Assembly: GCA_031404455.1 (NCBI GenBank)
Contig: JANNHP010000318.1
Span: 1 to 25,214, forward strand
From: JANNHP01 sp031404455
Lineage (GTDB): Bacteria; Planctomycetota; JAJSAM01; JAJVHW01
Direction: 5' to 3'
Length of the DNA stretch: 25,214 bases
Shown one piece after another: positions 7,750-17,319 of the stretch. Position numbers and translations under genes: made by a program. The notes beneath the pieces are model-generated. The model had not been told where the DNA came from and ran no database searches. It was given only the letters and a program-made list of their open reading frames with translations. Numbering within the stretch: position 1 is the stretch's first letter; every line of letters starts with the position of its first letter.

Positions 7750-8274
7750 ATGGAACCCGCCGAGCAGGTCAGCGAGCGCACCCCGCCCCACCGTTGGAAG
7801 CCGATCGAGGACCTTCCGGCGGACCGGACCGCGCTCTCGCGCGCGGCGGCCGAGGTCGTGGCACTCCGACGCGCGTGGGCGGACAAGAAGAGGGAACTCG
7901 AAGAGTCGGGTGCGCTGAAGCAGTTCAACGAGCGGCTGGCTCGTCAGTGGTGCATCGAGACGGGGATACTCGAGGGCATCTACAACCTCCACGAAGACAC
8001 GACGCAGTCGCTCATAGACCGGGGACTCGATCCAGCGCTCCTCTCCCGCGGCGACACGGACATCGGTGAGCTAGGGCTCGTCAAGGTCCTTGATGACCAC
8101 GAACTGACCCTCAAGGGCCTCGTCGCGATCTCGACTCCGTACGCGACTCCAGCGTGTACCGAGCCGTTCACGATCACGCTCGGTCGCGATCGCATCGAAC
8201 TGGAATCCTCGTTCGACGCGTGGCTGGAACGCGCCGTCACTCTCGGCCTCGAGATCTGGCGCCGCAGCCTCTGA
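7750..8274 (+). CDS. Fic-family N-terminal (inhibitory) region without the Fic catalytic core
   Basis: Residues about 40-125 of this 174-residue protein match the N-terminal part of long Fic proteins: FNERLARQWCIETGILEGIY, then TTQSLIDRGLDPALLSRGDTD, then VKVLDDHE. TGILEG (71-76) fits the Fic inhibitory helix motif [S/T]xxxE[G/N], in which the glutamate blocks ATP binding. Where the Fic core with its HPFx(D/E)GNGR loop should follow, the protein turns to an unrelated 45-residue tail (ACTEPFTITLGRDRIELESS...) and ends. No Fic core was seen downstream; the next gene begins 28 bp later. The start has GAGGAG 5 bases upstream, a good site for a living gene. Codons such as ATA, CTA, GCA and CGA, rare in its neighbours, suggest acquisition. 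It may be a remnant, or a free-standing regulator of a Fic enzyme encoded elsewhere. Confidence 0.75.
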   Translation: MEPAEQVSERTPPHRWKPIEDLPADRTALSRAAAEVVALRRAWADKKRELEESGALKQFNERLARQWCIETGILEGIYNLHEDTTQSLIDRGLDPALLSRGDTDIGELGLVKVLDDHELTLKGLVAISTPYATPACTEPFTITLGRDRIELESSFDAWLERAVTLGLEIWRRSL

Positions 8275-8302
8275 CGGCGCTCGCCCGGCTACCATCGCCC
8301 GC

Positions 8303-10468
<2,166 letters not shown>

Positions 10469-10512
10469 ACAGTGCACGCGAGACCAGAACGCGGCCGGTT
10501 TGCAATGCCGTT

Positions 10513-10537
10513 GTAGGGGCGGGTTTCAAACCCGCCC
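10513..10537 (+). repeat. Palindromic intergenic repeat, left arm
   Basis: GTAGG followed by GGCGGGTTTCAAACCCGCC, itself a near-perfect hairpin. It is repeated in inverted orientation at 10582-10606 with one mismatch. Such elements recur across unrelated bacterial genomes from memory, but no origin can be assigned here. Confidence 0.8.
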
Positions 10538-10581
10538 TCGGCCGGGGCGTCGGCGACGCCGTCGTGTTCGCGGTCGGCCGT

Positions 10582-10606
10582 GGGCGGGTTGGAAACCCGC
10601 CCCTAC
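10582..10606 (-). repeat. Palindromic intergenic repeat, right arm (inverted)
   Basis: GGGCGGGTTGGAAACCCGCC followed by CCTAC, the reverse complement of the left arm except for one base (GGTTTCC versus GGTTTCA). The two arms bracket 44 bases (10538-10581) with no recognisable coding content; together they could form one large cruciform or two small hairpins. Confidence 0.8.
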
Positions 10607-10618
10607 GAAGACATGGGA

Positions 10619-10639
10619 CGCAACGATTCCGTCGTTGCG
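10619..10639 (-). terminator. Hairpin downstream of the solute-binding protein gene
   Basis: CGCAACGA-TTCCG-TCGTTGCG is a perfect 8-bp stem with a 5-base loop, flanked by GGGAC (10615-10619) and GTCCC (10645-10649) that could extend the pairing. It starts about 19 bases past the stop codon of the minus-strand gene. No run of U follows in the transcript, so it is a candidate terminator or 3' stabiliser only. Confidence 0.45.
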
Positions 10640-10657
10640 GGTTCGTCCCCGCCCCGT

Positions 10658-11692
10658 TCACCGCCCCCAGAGCGCCTGCAACTGATCGAGGCGCTCGTCG
10701 TAGTTCTTCGCGGCGTCCTGCCAGTCCACCTTCATCGCGCGGAAGTCGGCCGGGGGGACCTTCACGTGCGCGGGACGCGAGACGTCGGGACGCAGCGGCA
10801 CCTGCGCGCCTTCGCCCTCGGCGAGCAACTGCTCGACCTTCTTCGAGAGGAGGAAGTCGATCAGCCTCCTGCCGAGCTCCGGATTCGGACCGCCCTTGAT
10901 GAGCGCGACGGTGTTCGGGATGAGCAGCGTGCCCGGCTGGCCGGGGCCCTGGTCCGGGTAGACGACCTCGACGGGCTGGCCCTTGCGCTCAATCGCGTGG
11001 AAGTCGTCGATGTCGGTGAACGCGAACGCGGCCTGCCGCCCGCCGACGGAACTCGCGGCGGCGCCGTTGCCGACGGGGAAGAGGCAGCCGTTGTCGAAGA
11101 GGCCCTTGAACCACTTCATCGATCCGTCCTTGCCGAGGACGGTCATCAGCACCGCGGCGTGCGTCAGCGTCGTGCCAGAGAGCGGTTGCGCGAGTACGGC
11201 GCGGCCCTTCCACTTCGGGTTCGTGAAGTCGTTCATCGACTTCGGACGTTCCGCATCGGGCCACATCGCCGCGTCGGTCGAGACGATGAGGATGCGCGGC
11301 CGCGCCGCGAACCCGGTCCAGAGGCCGCCCGCGTCCTTGAACTCCGCGGGGATGTCGGCCGCCGACGGCGACACGTACGGCGCGAACACGCCGTCGTTCG
11401 CGAGGCGGACGACCTGCAGCGTCTCGTTGCACCAGAACACGTCGCAGCGCGGGTTGTCGCGCTCGAGCTTGAGGTCGTTCGCGAGGCCGATCGTCTTCGA
11501 CTGCTCGGTGTCGAAGCGCGTCTTCAGGTGGATGCCGGTCTCGCGCTCGAAGGCTTCGAGCACCGGCTTCGCGAGGACGTCGTCCGTCGCGCAGTAGAGG
11601 ACGACGCCCTCCTGCTGCGGCCAGAAGACGGCCGCGGCGACGAGCCCTCCCACGACGACCGCGCCTGCGACGAAGAACGTGGTGCGTTGCAT
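10658..11692 (-). CDS. Extracellular solute-binding protein, FbpA/FutA-like, no transporter partners nearby
   Basis: The 344-residue protein has an N-terminal hydrophobic helix (about 5-25) and a periplasmic-binding-protein fold of the iron(III)-type family: VVLYCATDDVLAKPVLEAFERETG at the first lobe, NPRCDVFWCNE, then a second lobe with NGAAASSVGGRQAAFAFTDIDDF and PNTVALIKGGPNPELGRRLIDFLLS. TDIDD corresponds to the (T)D(T/S)DD signature of this group. The clustered tyrosines used by FbpA to bind iron are not obvious, so the ligand is unknown; iron is only a family-level guess. No permease or ATPase gene lies in the window. The helix lacks a lipobox cysteine, so the protein may stay membrane-anchored. 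ATG at 11692 has GGAGGG 5 bases upstream. It is the last of three co-oriented genes, 76 bp after the phosphatase-cytochrome gene. Confidence 0.85.
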   Translation of the reverse strand: MQRTTFFVAGAVVVGGLVAAAVFWPQQEGVVLYCATDDVLAKPVLEAFERETGIHLKTRFDTEQSKTIGLANDLKLERDNPRCDVFWCNETLQVVRLANDGVFAPYVSPSAADIPAEFKDAGGLWTGFAARPRILIVSTDAAMWPDAERPKSMNDFTNPKWKGRAVLAQPLSGTTLTHAAVLMTVLGKDGSMKWFKGLFDNGCLFPVGNGAAASSVGGRQAAFAFTDIDDFHAIERKGQPVEVVYPDQGPGQPGTLLIPNTVALIKGGPNPELGRRLIDFLLSKKVEQLLAEGEGAQVPLRPDVSRPAHVKVPPADFRAMKVDWQDAAKNYDERLDQLQALWGR

Positions 11693-11768
11693 GGTGCCCT
11701 CCGGATCGCATTCTCGGCGCTCGCCGACGCCCGACGTGTGCGGAATGACTGCGGTCGCGGAGCGGCCG

Positions 11769-12794
11769 TCAGTTGTTGCGCCACTTCTTGTGGCAGTCGG
11801 TGCACGACTGCTTCACCGCGTCGTAGTTCTTCGCGGCGGCGGCAGCGTCGCCCTTGCGGATCGCCTCTTCGAGCGCCTTCGAGCCCTCTTCTGCTCGGGC
11901 CATGATCGCCATGAACTCGGCGCCCATCTTCTTCGACTCGTCGAGGCGCGCCATCTCGCGGAATGCCTCCCACACGATCTTCGCCTCGTGCGGCGGATCG
12001 ACGTCGGGCATCGACGGCGGCGTCGCCCACTTCGCCTCCTTCACGAACCCGACGCGCTCCCAGACGCGGTCCATCGCGGCCATGTGCTCGGCGACATCGC
12101 CGGGCGAGACGTACGAGGGCTGCTTCGCGGGGATCTGCGCGAGTTCCGCGGCCGTCGGCGGGACGCACGCCAGCACGTCGCGGTAGAGGCCCTTGTAGTT
12201 CTCGGAGCAACCGCTCTGCCTCAGCTCGGCGACCGCCTGCTCGTTCGAGATGCCGTCGATGGAGATGCGCGCGATCATCACGCCCGCGGGGCCGCGGTGC
12301 TGGCCGTGGTGGCAGTGGAAGAAGACCGGGCCGCCGGAGCTCTCGACCGCCTTGACGATCCGCTCCTGCGCGTCCTTCGGGACGGCGTTGTAGCCGATCG
12401 GGATGTGCACGTAGGTGAGACCGTACTTCGCCGCCGTCTCGGCGTCGGGCCTGGCGCCGTCCACGGAGATGAGGGTCGTGTATCCGAGGGTCGCGAGGTT
12501 CCGGAACGCGATCTCGCCCTCGGGCTGGGCGCCCTGGCCGATCTTGTCCGACCACTTCCGGTACTTGTGGATGCCCTCCGGATGTCCCTCGGCGTCGAGG
12601 ACGGGGAGGGCCGGGATCGGTGCGATCGCCACGGGAGACGTCTCGATCGCTGACGGACCCAAAGGGCCCGACGGGGCCGACCCGCACCCGAGCGCCGTGA
12701 GCGCCGCGGCGCCCACGAGTCCGAGGACGGTAACGCGGGCTGACCACGGACCCGGGCTCCGGGGCGAACTTCGTGCTGCGCGCGACACGATCAT
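11769..12794 (-). CDS. Lipoprotein fusing a tyrosine/dual-specificity phosphatase-like domain to a cytochrome c'-like domain
   Basis: The 341-residue product starts with a hydrophobic segment ending in lipobox LTALGC (C37), so it is probably a lipoprotein facing the periplasm. Residues about 75-210 form a phosphatase-like domain: FRNLATLGYTTLISVDGARPD, then FFHCHHGQHRGP with C161 and R167 in the CX5R signature. Residues about 232-341 are helical and end in CTDCHKKWR, a haem-attachment CXXCH (C331, C334, H335) near the C-terminus, as in cytochrome c'. The order helices-then-CXXCH at the end favours cytochrome c' over ordinary class I cytochrome c. Catalytic activity is likely but the substrate is unknown. 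ATG at 12794 has GGAGG 7 bases upstream. It lies 65 bp after the HEAT gene and 76 bp before the solute-binding gene, probably co-transcribed. Confidence 0.82.
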   Translation of the reverse strand: MIVSRAARSSPRSPGPWSARVTVLGLVGAAALTALGCGSAPSGPLGPSAIETSPVAIAPIPALPVLDAEGHPEGIHKYRKWSDKIGQGAQPEGEIAFRNLATLGYTTLISVDGARPDAETAAKYGLTYVHIPIGYNAVPKDAQERIVKAVESSGGPVFFHCHHGQHRGPAGVMIARISIDGISNEQAVAELRQSGCSENYKGLYRDVLACVPPTAAELAQIPAKQPSYVSPGDVAEHMAAMDRVWERVGFVKEAKWATPPSMPDVDPPHEAKIVWEAFREMARLDESKKMGAEFMAIMARAEEGSKALEEAIRKGDAAAAAKNYDAVKQSCTDCHKKWRNN

Positions 12795-12859
12795 CGGTCT
12801 GCCTCCGCCCGGGAGACGCAAGTCGCGTTCCGGAACGGGCGAGACGCTGTCCGACCGAG

Positions 12860-15415
12860 TTACCGGACCCCGCCGGAGTCTTCGGTGGAGCGCTCGATGA
12901 GCGCGCGCAGCGCGGCCCGCGCCTGCTCGGACGCCTTCGCCGTGTCGGCGGCGCCGGCGCTCTCGCCGAGGGCGGGAACCGCGGGGCCCGCGACCGCGGC
13001 GGCCGCGCGCACGAGGCGCCGGATGCGCGACGCGTCCTTCGCCTCGTCGAGCGCGCCGATGAGGTACGGCGCCGCGCGGACGCCGAACTCGTGGAGTCCC
13101 CTCGAGGCGTCGGCCGACGACGCGCCGTCGAGGGCGTCCACCCACGCGAGGACCTTCTTCTCCTCCTCGGCGGCACGGTTCTTCGCGTCCTCGAGGAGCA
13201 TCGCGGCCTTCTTCGCGAGCGCCGGGGGCAGGTCGGCGCGGGCGACGACCGGGTCGAGCACGGACGCCGCTGCGACGGGATCGCCGAGTCGCAGCAGGCA
13301 GTCGCCGAGTTCCACGGCGGCCTCCGCGCGGTGCGCCGCGGCGAGGTCGGGCGAGATGCAGAGCGATTCGAGGCTCCGGCGCGCGTCGCGCAGTTCCTCC
13401 TGCCGTCCCGAACGGCAGAACGCCATCGCAAGGAGCAGGTCCGCCTTCTGGCGCGCCGCGACGGCCTCGCGCGGAACGGTCTCGACGAGTTCCTGCGCCA
13501 CGGTCTTCGCGCCGTCGGGGTCGCCCTGTTCGAGGAGCAGCACCGCGAGGCGCTCGAGCAGTGCGGGCCGGCCGCCGTCGCTCTCCCAGAGACCGTCGTG
13601 CTCGGCGGCGACCTGGGTGAGGAGGTCGATCGCGAGACGGCGCAGACCGTGCTCGGCGAGCACGTCGGCCGCGGCGAGCACGCGGTCCGGCGTCTTGTCG
13701 CGGCGGCGCACGTCCTCCACGAGGTGGTCGCGGAAGAGGCGCCAGATCTCGAGGTCGTCGGCGACGTACGGGAGCAGGTTCTTCGCGGCGGAGGCGTCGT
13801 CGAGGTCGACGATCGACTTCGCCGCGGCCTGCCGCACCTTCGCGTCGACGTCGGTGTCGAGCACCCGCTGGAGGCGTTCGATGACCGCGTCGCGGCCCGG
13901 CCCCGCCGACCCGAGCGACGAAGCGCTCGTGCGGCGCACGGTGCCGTCGGCGTCCGCGAGGCCCACGGTCATCAGCGCGTCGCGCGCGGCGTCGAGCTGG
14001 CGTCCGGCCCAGAGAGTGCCGAGAGCCTTCGCGACGTCCCAGCGGACCTGCTGGTCCGGGTGCGTGGCGAGGAGGCGGGCGAAGGCGCTGATCGCCGCCG
14101 GGTCCTCGGCGCGGTTGAGCAGCACGACGAGCTTCCTGACGAGCCGCGTGTGCGTCTCGACCGAGAGCCGCTCGATGAGCCACGGCGTGAAGTCGCCCGG
14201 TGCCTGCTGGAGCGCCTCGAGGAGTGCCAGACGCAGTTCGACGTCGCCGTCCTTCAGGCTTGCGAACGTGTCCTTCAGGACGGGGACGGCGCGCGCGTCG
14301 CGCAGTTCGCCGACGAGGCGCACCGCCGCGAGGCGCGCCGCGTTCGACGCGCGACCGTCGAGACGCACGAGGTCGGTGAGCGCCGAGAGATCGGACTCGC
14401 CGACGGCCCCGCGCAGTTCCGGCGCGCGCGCCGTCAGCGCAGCGATGAGCTCGAGCACCACGGCCTCGACGTCCTCCCGGCGCAGCGCGGCGAGGCACTC
14501 GCGGGCCGCGCGGATCTTGCCGTCGGGGACCTCGGCCGCGTCGAACGGGTAGGCCGCGATGCGCTTCGCCCCCATCGCGCGGACCGCGGGGACCGACGAG
14601 CCGAGGTAGGAGTCGATGACCTGCGTCAGCGTCGCGCGCGGCAGCATCTGCGCGGCGAGCCTCACGTAGTCGGGCTCCGCGTCGCGCATCGCCGGGTTCG
14701 AGATCCGCCCCGCGCCGTCGCGCCGGAGCAGGCGCCGCAGTGCCTCGGAGAACGGCACGCCGCGGATGCCGTCGCGGAGCACCGACGCCTCCTCGCGCGT
14801 GACGGCTCCGCTCGGCAGGACGCGCTCGAACGCGCGCGCCGCGGGCTCTCGAAGCTCCTTCTGCGGACCGCCCCAGAGGTCGAGCAAGGGGTCGAGCGCC
14901 TCGGGGCTACCGGTGCGCCCGAGCAGTTCCACGGCCTCCGCGCGAAACTCCATCGGCCGCGCCGGATCGCGCGCGAGGACCACGAGTTGCTGCACGAAGG
15001 CGGCGTCGCTGTAGTTGAGGAGCGCCGCGTCGAGCGATCGGTCGAGCTCGGAGCCCGACTCGCGGCGCATGCGTTCGACGACCTCGGGGAGGAGGCGGTG
15101 CTCGGCGTCGAGGAACGTCGCGATGGCGATCTGCTCGACCACCGTCGGATGGGCGCCCGTGTCGGCGAGGAGGTCGCGCAGACAGCCGTCGGCCTTCGGC
15201 GTCTTCTGGCGGAGCAGGAGCTGGACGATCTGCAGGTCGCGGTCGGCCTGCTTCGCGAAGAACGGGTTGCGCAGCCGCGCGACGAGCTCGTCGAGGTCCT
15301 TCGTCTCGTCCTCGCCCTCGCCGCGCGCGGGCGCCGCGAGCGCGAACGACGCCGCGAGCGCCGCGCAGGTGAATGCGCGGAGCGTGAGGCGAAGGACGGA
15401 GCGCTCGGTTCCCAT
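12860..15415 (-). CDS. Secreted HEAT-repeat protein with TPR-like C-terminal part
   Basis: The 851-residue protein has a signal peptide (LTLRAFTCAALAASFALAAPARG, roughly 9-31) and then helical repeats through most of its length. HEAT-type units are easily seen, for example FRAEAVELLGRTGSPEALDPLLDLWGG, AARLAAVRLVGELRDARAVPVLKDTFASL and VRWDVAKALGTLWAG. From about residue 590 the units look more like tetratricopeptide repeats (LAVLLLEQGDPDGAKTVAQELVETVP; AELGDCLLRLGDPVAAASVLDPVV-like). Such proteins are scaffolds; no enzyme motif is visible. ATG at 15415 is used because it starts the signal peptide; a GTG directly before it at 15418 is also possible, and no clear Shine-Dalgarno exists for either. 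The open frame continues further upstream, but that part is only antisense to the secretin gene. It heads a three-gene minus-strand group and shares a 129-bp divergent upstream region with the secretin. Confidence 0.82.
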   Translation of the reverse strand: MGTERSVLRLTLRAFTCAALAASFALAAPARGEGEDETKDLDELVARLRNPFFAKQADRDLQIVQLLLRQKTPKADGCLRDLLADTGAHPTVVEQIAIATFLDAEHRLLPEVVERMRRESGSELDRSLDAALLNYSDAAFVQQLVVLARDPARPMEFRAEAVELLGRTGSPEALDPLLDLWGGPQKELREPAARAFERVLPSGAVTREEASVLRDGIRGVPFSEALRRLLRRDGAGRISNPAMRDAEPDYVRLAAQMLPRATLTQVIDSYLGSSVPAVRAMGAKRIAAYPFDAAEVPDGKIRAARECLAALRREDVEAVVLELIAALTARAPELRGAVGESDLSALTDLVRLDGRASNAARLAAVRLVGELRDARAVPVLKDTFASLKDGDVELRLALLEALQQAPGDFTPWLIERLSVETHTRLVRKLVVLLNRAEDPAAISAFARLLATHPDQQVRWDVAKALGTLWAGRQLDAARDALMTVGLADADGTVRRTSASSLGSAGPGRDAVIERLQRVLDTDVDAKVRQAAAKSIVDLDDASAAKNLLPYVADDLEIWRLFRDHLVEDVRRRDKTPDRVLAAADVLAEHGLRRLAIDLLTQVAAEHDGLWESDGGRPALLERLAVLLLEQGDPDGAKTVAQELVETVPREAVAARQKADLLLAMAFCRSGRQEELRDARRSLESLCISPDLAAAHRAEAAVELGDCLLRLGDPVAAASVLDPVVARADLPPALAKKAAMLLEDAKNRAAEEEKKVLAWVDALDGASSADASRGLHEFGVRAAPYLIGALDEAKDASRIRRLVRAAAAVAGPAVPALGESAGAADTAKASEQARAALRALIERSTEDSGGVR

Positions 15416-15544
15416 CACGGCGGCACGCCGATGGTACGGGGCGTGTCCAGAGGGGGACGGGCGGGCACCGCGACGCGCCCGTGGCGCGCGCCTCGACGGG
15501 TGGGTAGTTTCGTGCCGACGAACCGGTTCCGGGAGGGCAGAGCC

Positions 15545-17305
15545 ATGGAGTCGCCGCGCATCGTTTCGTGCCAGCGTCTCGCGAGGATGGCGCTCGTCGC
15601 GTTCCTCCTCGCGTCCGCGCCCGCCGTCGCGGTCGCCTCCCCGGAGTCCGACTTCAAGAAGGCCGCGAGGGCGGCGGCGAAGCGGATCGCGGCGCTGTCG
15701 AAGTCGACGACGAAGACCGTGAAGTCGGATCTGAAGACCGCGGCCGCCGGCTACGGCGCGGGCGGCCTCGACGCGGCGGCGGCCCTCGCGCAGGCGGTCG
15801 GCTCCGTGACGGCGCAGCGCGACGCGCTCCTCGACGCCGCGCTCACCGAGGTGACCGGCCTCGCGGCCGCGGGCGCGACGATCCTGCGCGACGCCGGGAC
15901 GCTCGCGCCCGGCGCGGACTTCCAGGCGGGCGGCCGCGGCACGTGGGACGACACGGTCGCCGCCGTCGATTCCATCCTCGGCGCGTCCGACGATCAGGTC
16001 GCCGCCGCGTTCGCGAAGTTCGCCGGCGACATGACGAAGGGCGCGAAGAAGCGCGACGCCGTCGCCGACGTGCGCTTCCGCGTCCCCTCGCACGACGGCG
16101 CCATCCGCGCCGTCGAACCGCCGGCCGTCGGCGCGCGCGCGCTCCGGCGCGAACTCGATCGCAGCCCCGCGCAGATCCTGATCGCCGCCCGCATGGCCGA
16201 GACGAACTCGTCGTTCCTCCTCGAACTCGGCGTGCGGTTCGACGGTCCGTCGGTCGGCGTCGTGGCGTCCTCGACGGCGTCGGAGACTTCCGGCCTCGGC
16301 ACGCTGAACCTCGGCGGGGGCGGCACGGCGACCGGGTCGTTCCTCCTCGCGCCGCTCGCGAACCCGGACAGCTTCGTCCGCGTGGTCCTCGACGCGGCCG
16401 CCGAGAGCAGCACGGCGGCGCTGATCTCCGCACCGCGCATCACATCGGCCCCGGACGGGACGGCGGCGATCGTGAAGGAGTTCGGCGTCGACCTGAGTGA
16501 AGCCGGGAAGTCGCTCTCGGGGTCCGGCCGCGACGCGCTCGCGCTGCTCGCGCTCCGCCTCGCGAGCCACGTCGCCGCGGTGGGCCGCGGCCAGGCGAGC
16601 GCTCAGCGCGCGCTCGAGACGGGATGGACCGACCTGCGCAACGCGCGCGAGGCGATCGCGCTCGCCTTCCAGCAGGCGCACGCGGACCCGGTCGCGGCGG
16701 TCCGCTCGGCGCTCTCGGGCGGCGGCTTCGGCGACGACGACCTGACGGCCGACTTCGCGCCCGACGCCCCGGGCGTGTACGGCGCCGCGGCGGCGGCGAT
16801 GGCTGCGACGCTCGCGAAGTCGCAGGACGCCGCGACGAGGCAGTACGAGGCGTTCGTGGCCAAGATCCTCGGCCTCGCGAAGAAGCAGAAGGAGGCGATC
16901 GGCGCGAACCTCGTCGTCGGCCGCATGCCGGATCTCGCCGCCCCGATGGTCACGACGGCGGCGTCGCCGCCGTCCGAGGTGCTCACGCATCCCGAGATCA
17001 CCGACGGCCTCGTCCTTCGCGTCAAGCCGGCCGTGGGTCCCGACGGGTTCACGGTGCTGCTGATCCTGCAGACGGATCCCGTCCGGTTCCCGCAGGTCAT
17101 CACGACCGCTGTGACCATCCCCGACGGCACGTCCGCCGTGCTCGGCACCTTGGTCTCCGGACCGGGCGGCACGTCGCAGTCGCAGGTGCCGATCCTCGGC
17201 GACCTCCCAGTGCTCGGCTGGCTCTTCCGCGCGAAAGCAGCGGCCGACACGAAGAGTTCGCTGCTCATCCTGACGAAGCCGACGCTCGTCACATCGGACG
17301 AGTGA
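15545..17305 (+). CDS. Divergent secretin-like protein with a helical insertion
   Basis: Secretins form outer-membrane gates for type II and III secretion, type IV pili and filamentous phage. The 586-residue product has a signal peptide (about 1-32), an alanine-rich helical region (33-170) where N0/N1-type domains would normally be, then the first half of a secretin domain (205-312: AQILIAARMAETNSSFLLELGVRF; VVLDAAAESSTAALISAPRIT). About 155 helical, alanine-rich residues follow (313-470), and then the second half (482-583: LVLRVKPAVGPDG; VTIPDGTSAVLGTLVSG; VPILGDLPVLGWLFR; LLILTKPTLV). The insert sits where secretins normally have the gate/lip segment, so pore formation is uncertain. ATG at 15545 has GGAGGG 7 bases upstream. 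No other secretion or pilus gene is in the window; the downstream ECF gene converges after 14 bp. Confidence 0.8.
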   Translation: MESPRIVSCQRLARMALVAFLLASAPAVAVASPESDFKKAARAAAKRIAALSKSTTKTVKSDLKTAAAGYGAGGLDAAAALAQAVGSVTAQRDALLDAALTEVTGLAAAGATILRDAGTLAPGADFQAGGRGTWDDTVAAVDSILGASDDQVAAAFAKFAGDMTKGAKKRDAVADVRFRVPSHDGAIRAVEPPAVGARALRRELDRSPAQILIAARMAETNSSFLLELGVRFDGPSVGVVASSTASETSGLGTLNLGGGGTATGSFLLAPLANPDSFVRVVLDAAAESSTAALISAPRITSAPDGTAAIVKEFGVDLSEAGKSLSGSGRDALALLALRLASHVAAVGRGQASAQRALETGWTDLRNAREAIALAFQQAHADPVAAVRSALSGGGFGDDDLTADFAPDAPGVYGAAAAAMAATLAKSQDAATRQYEAFVAKILGLAKKQKEAIGANLVVGRMPDLAAPMVTTAASPPSEVLTHPEITDGLVLRVKPAVGPDGFTVLLILQTDPVRFPQVITTAVTIPDGTSAVLGTLVSGPGGTSQSQVPILGDLPVLGWLFRAKAAADTKSSLLILTKPTLVTSDE

Positions 17306-17319
17306 AGCGGGCGGGCACG

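Noticed and set aside
10513..10606. Start of a CRISPR array
   Set aside because: Only two units, inverted to each other and self-palindromic, with no regular spacers and no cas genes.
12773..15544. A long plus-strand extension upstream of the secretin
   Set aside because: It is antisense to the HEAT-repeat gene; the signal peptide and Shine-Dalgarno place the secretin start at 15545.
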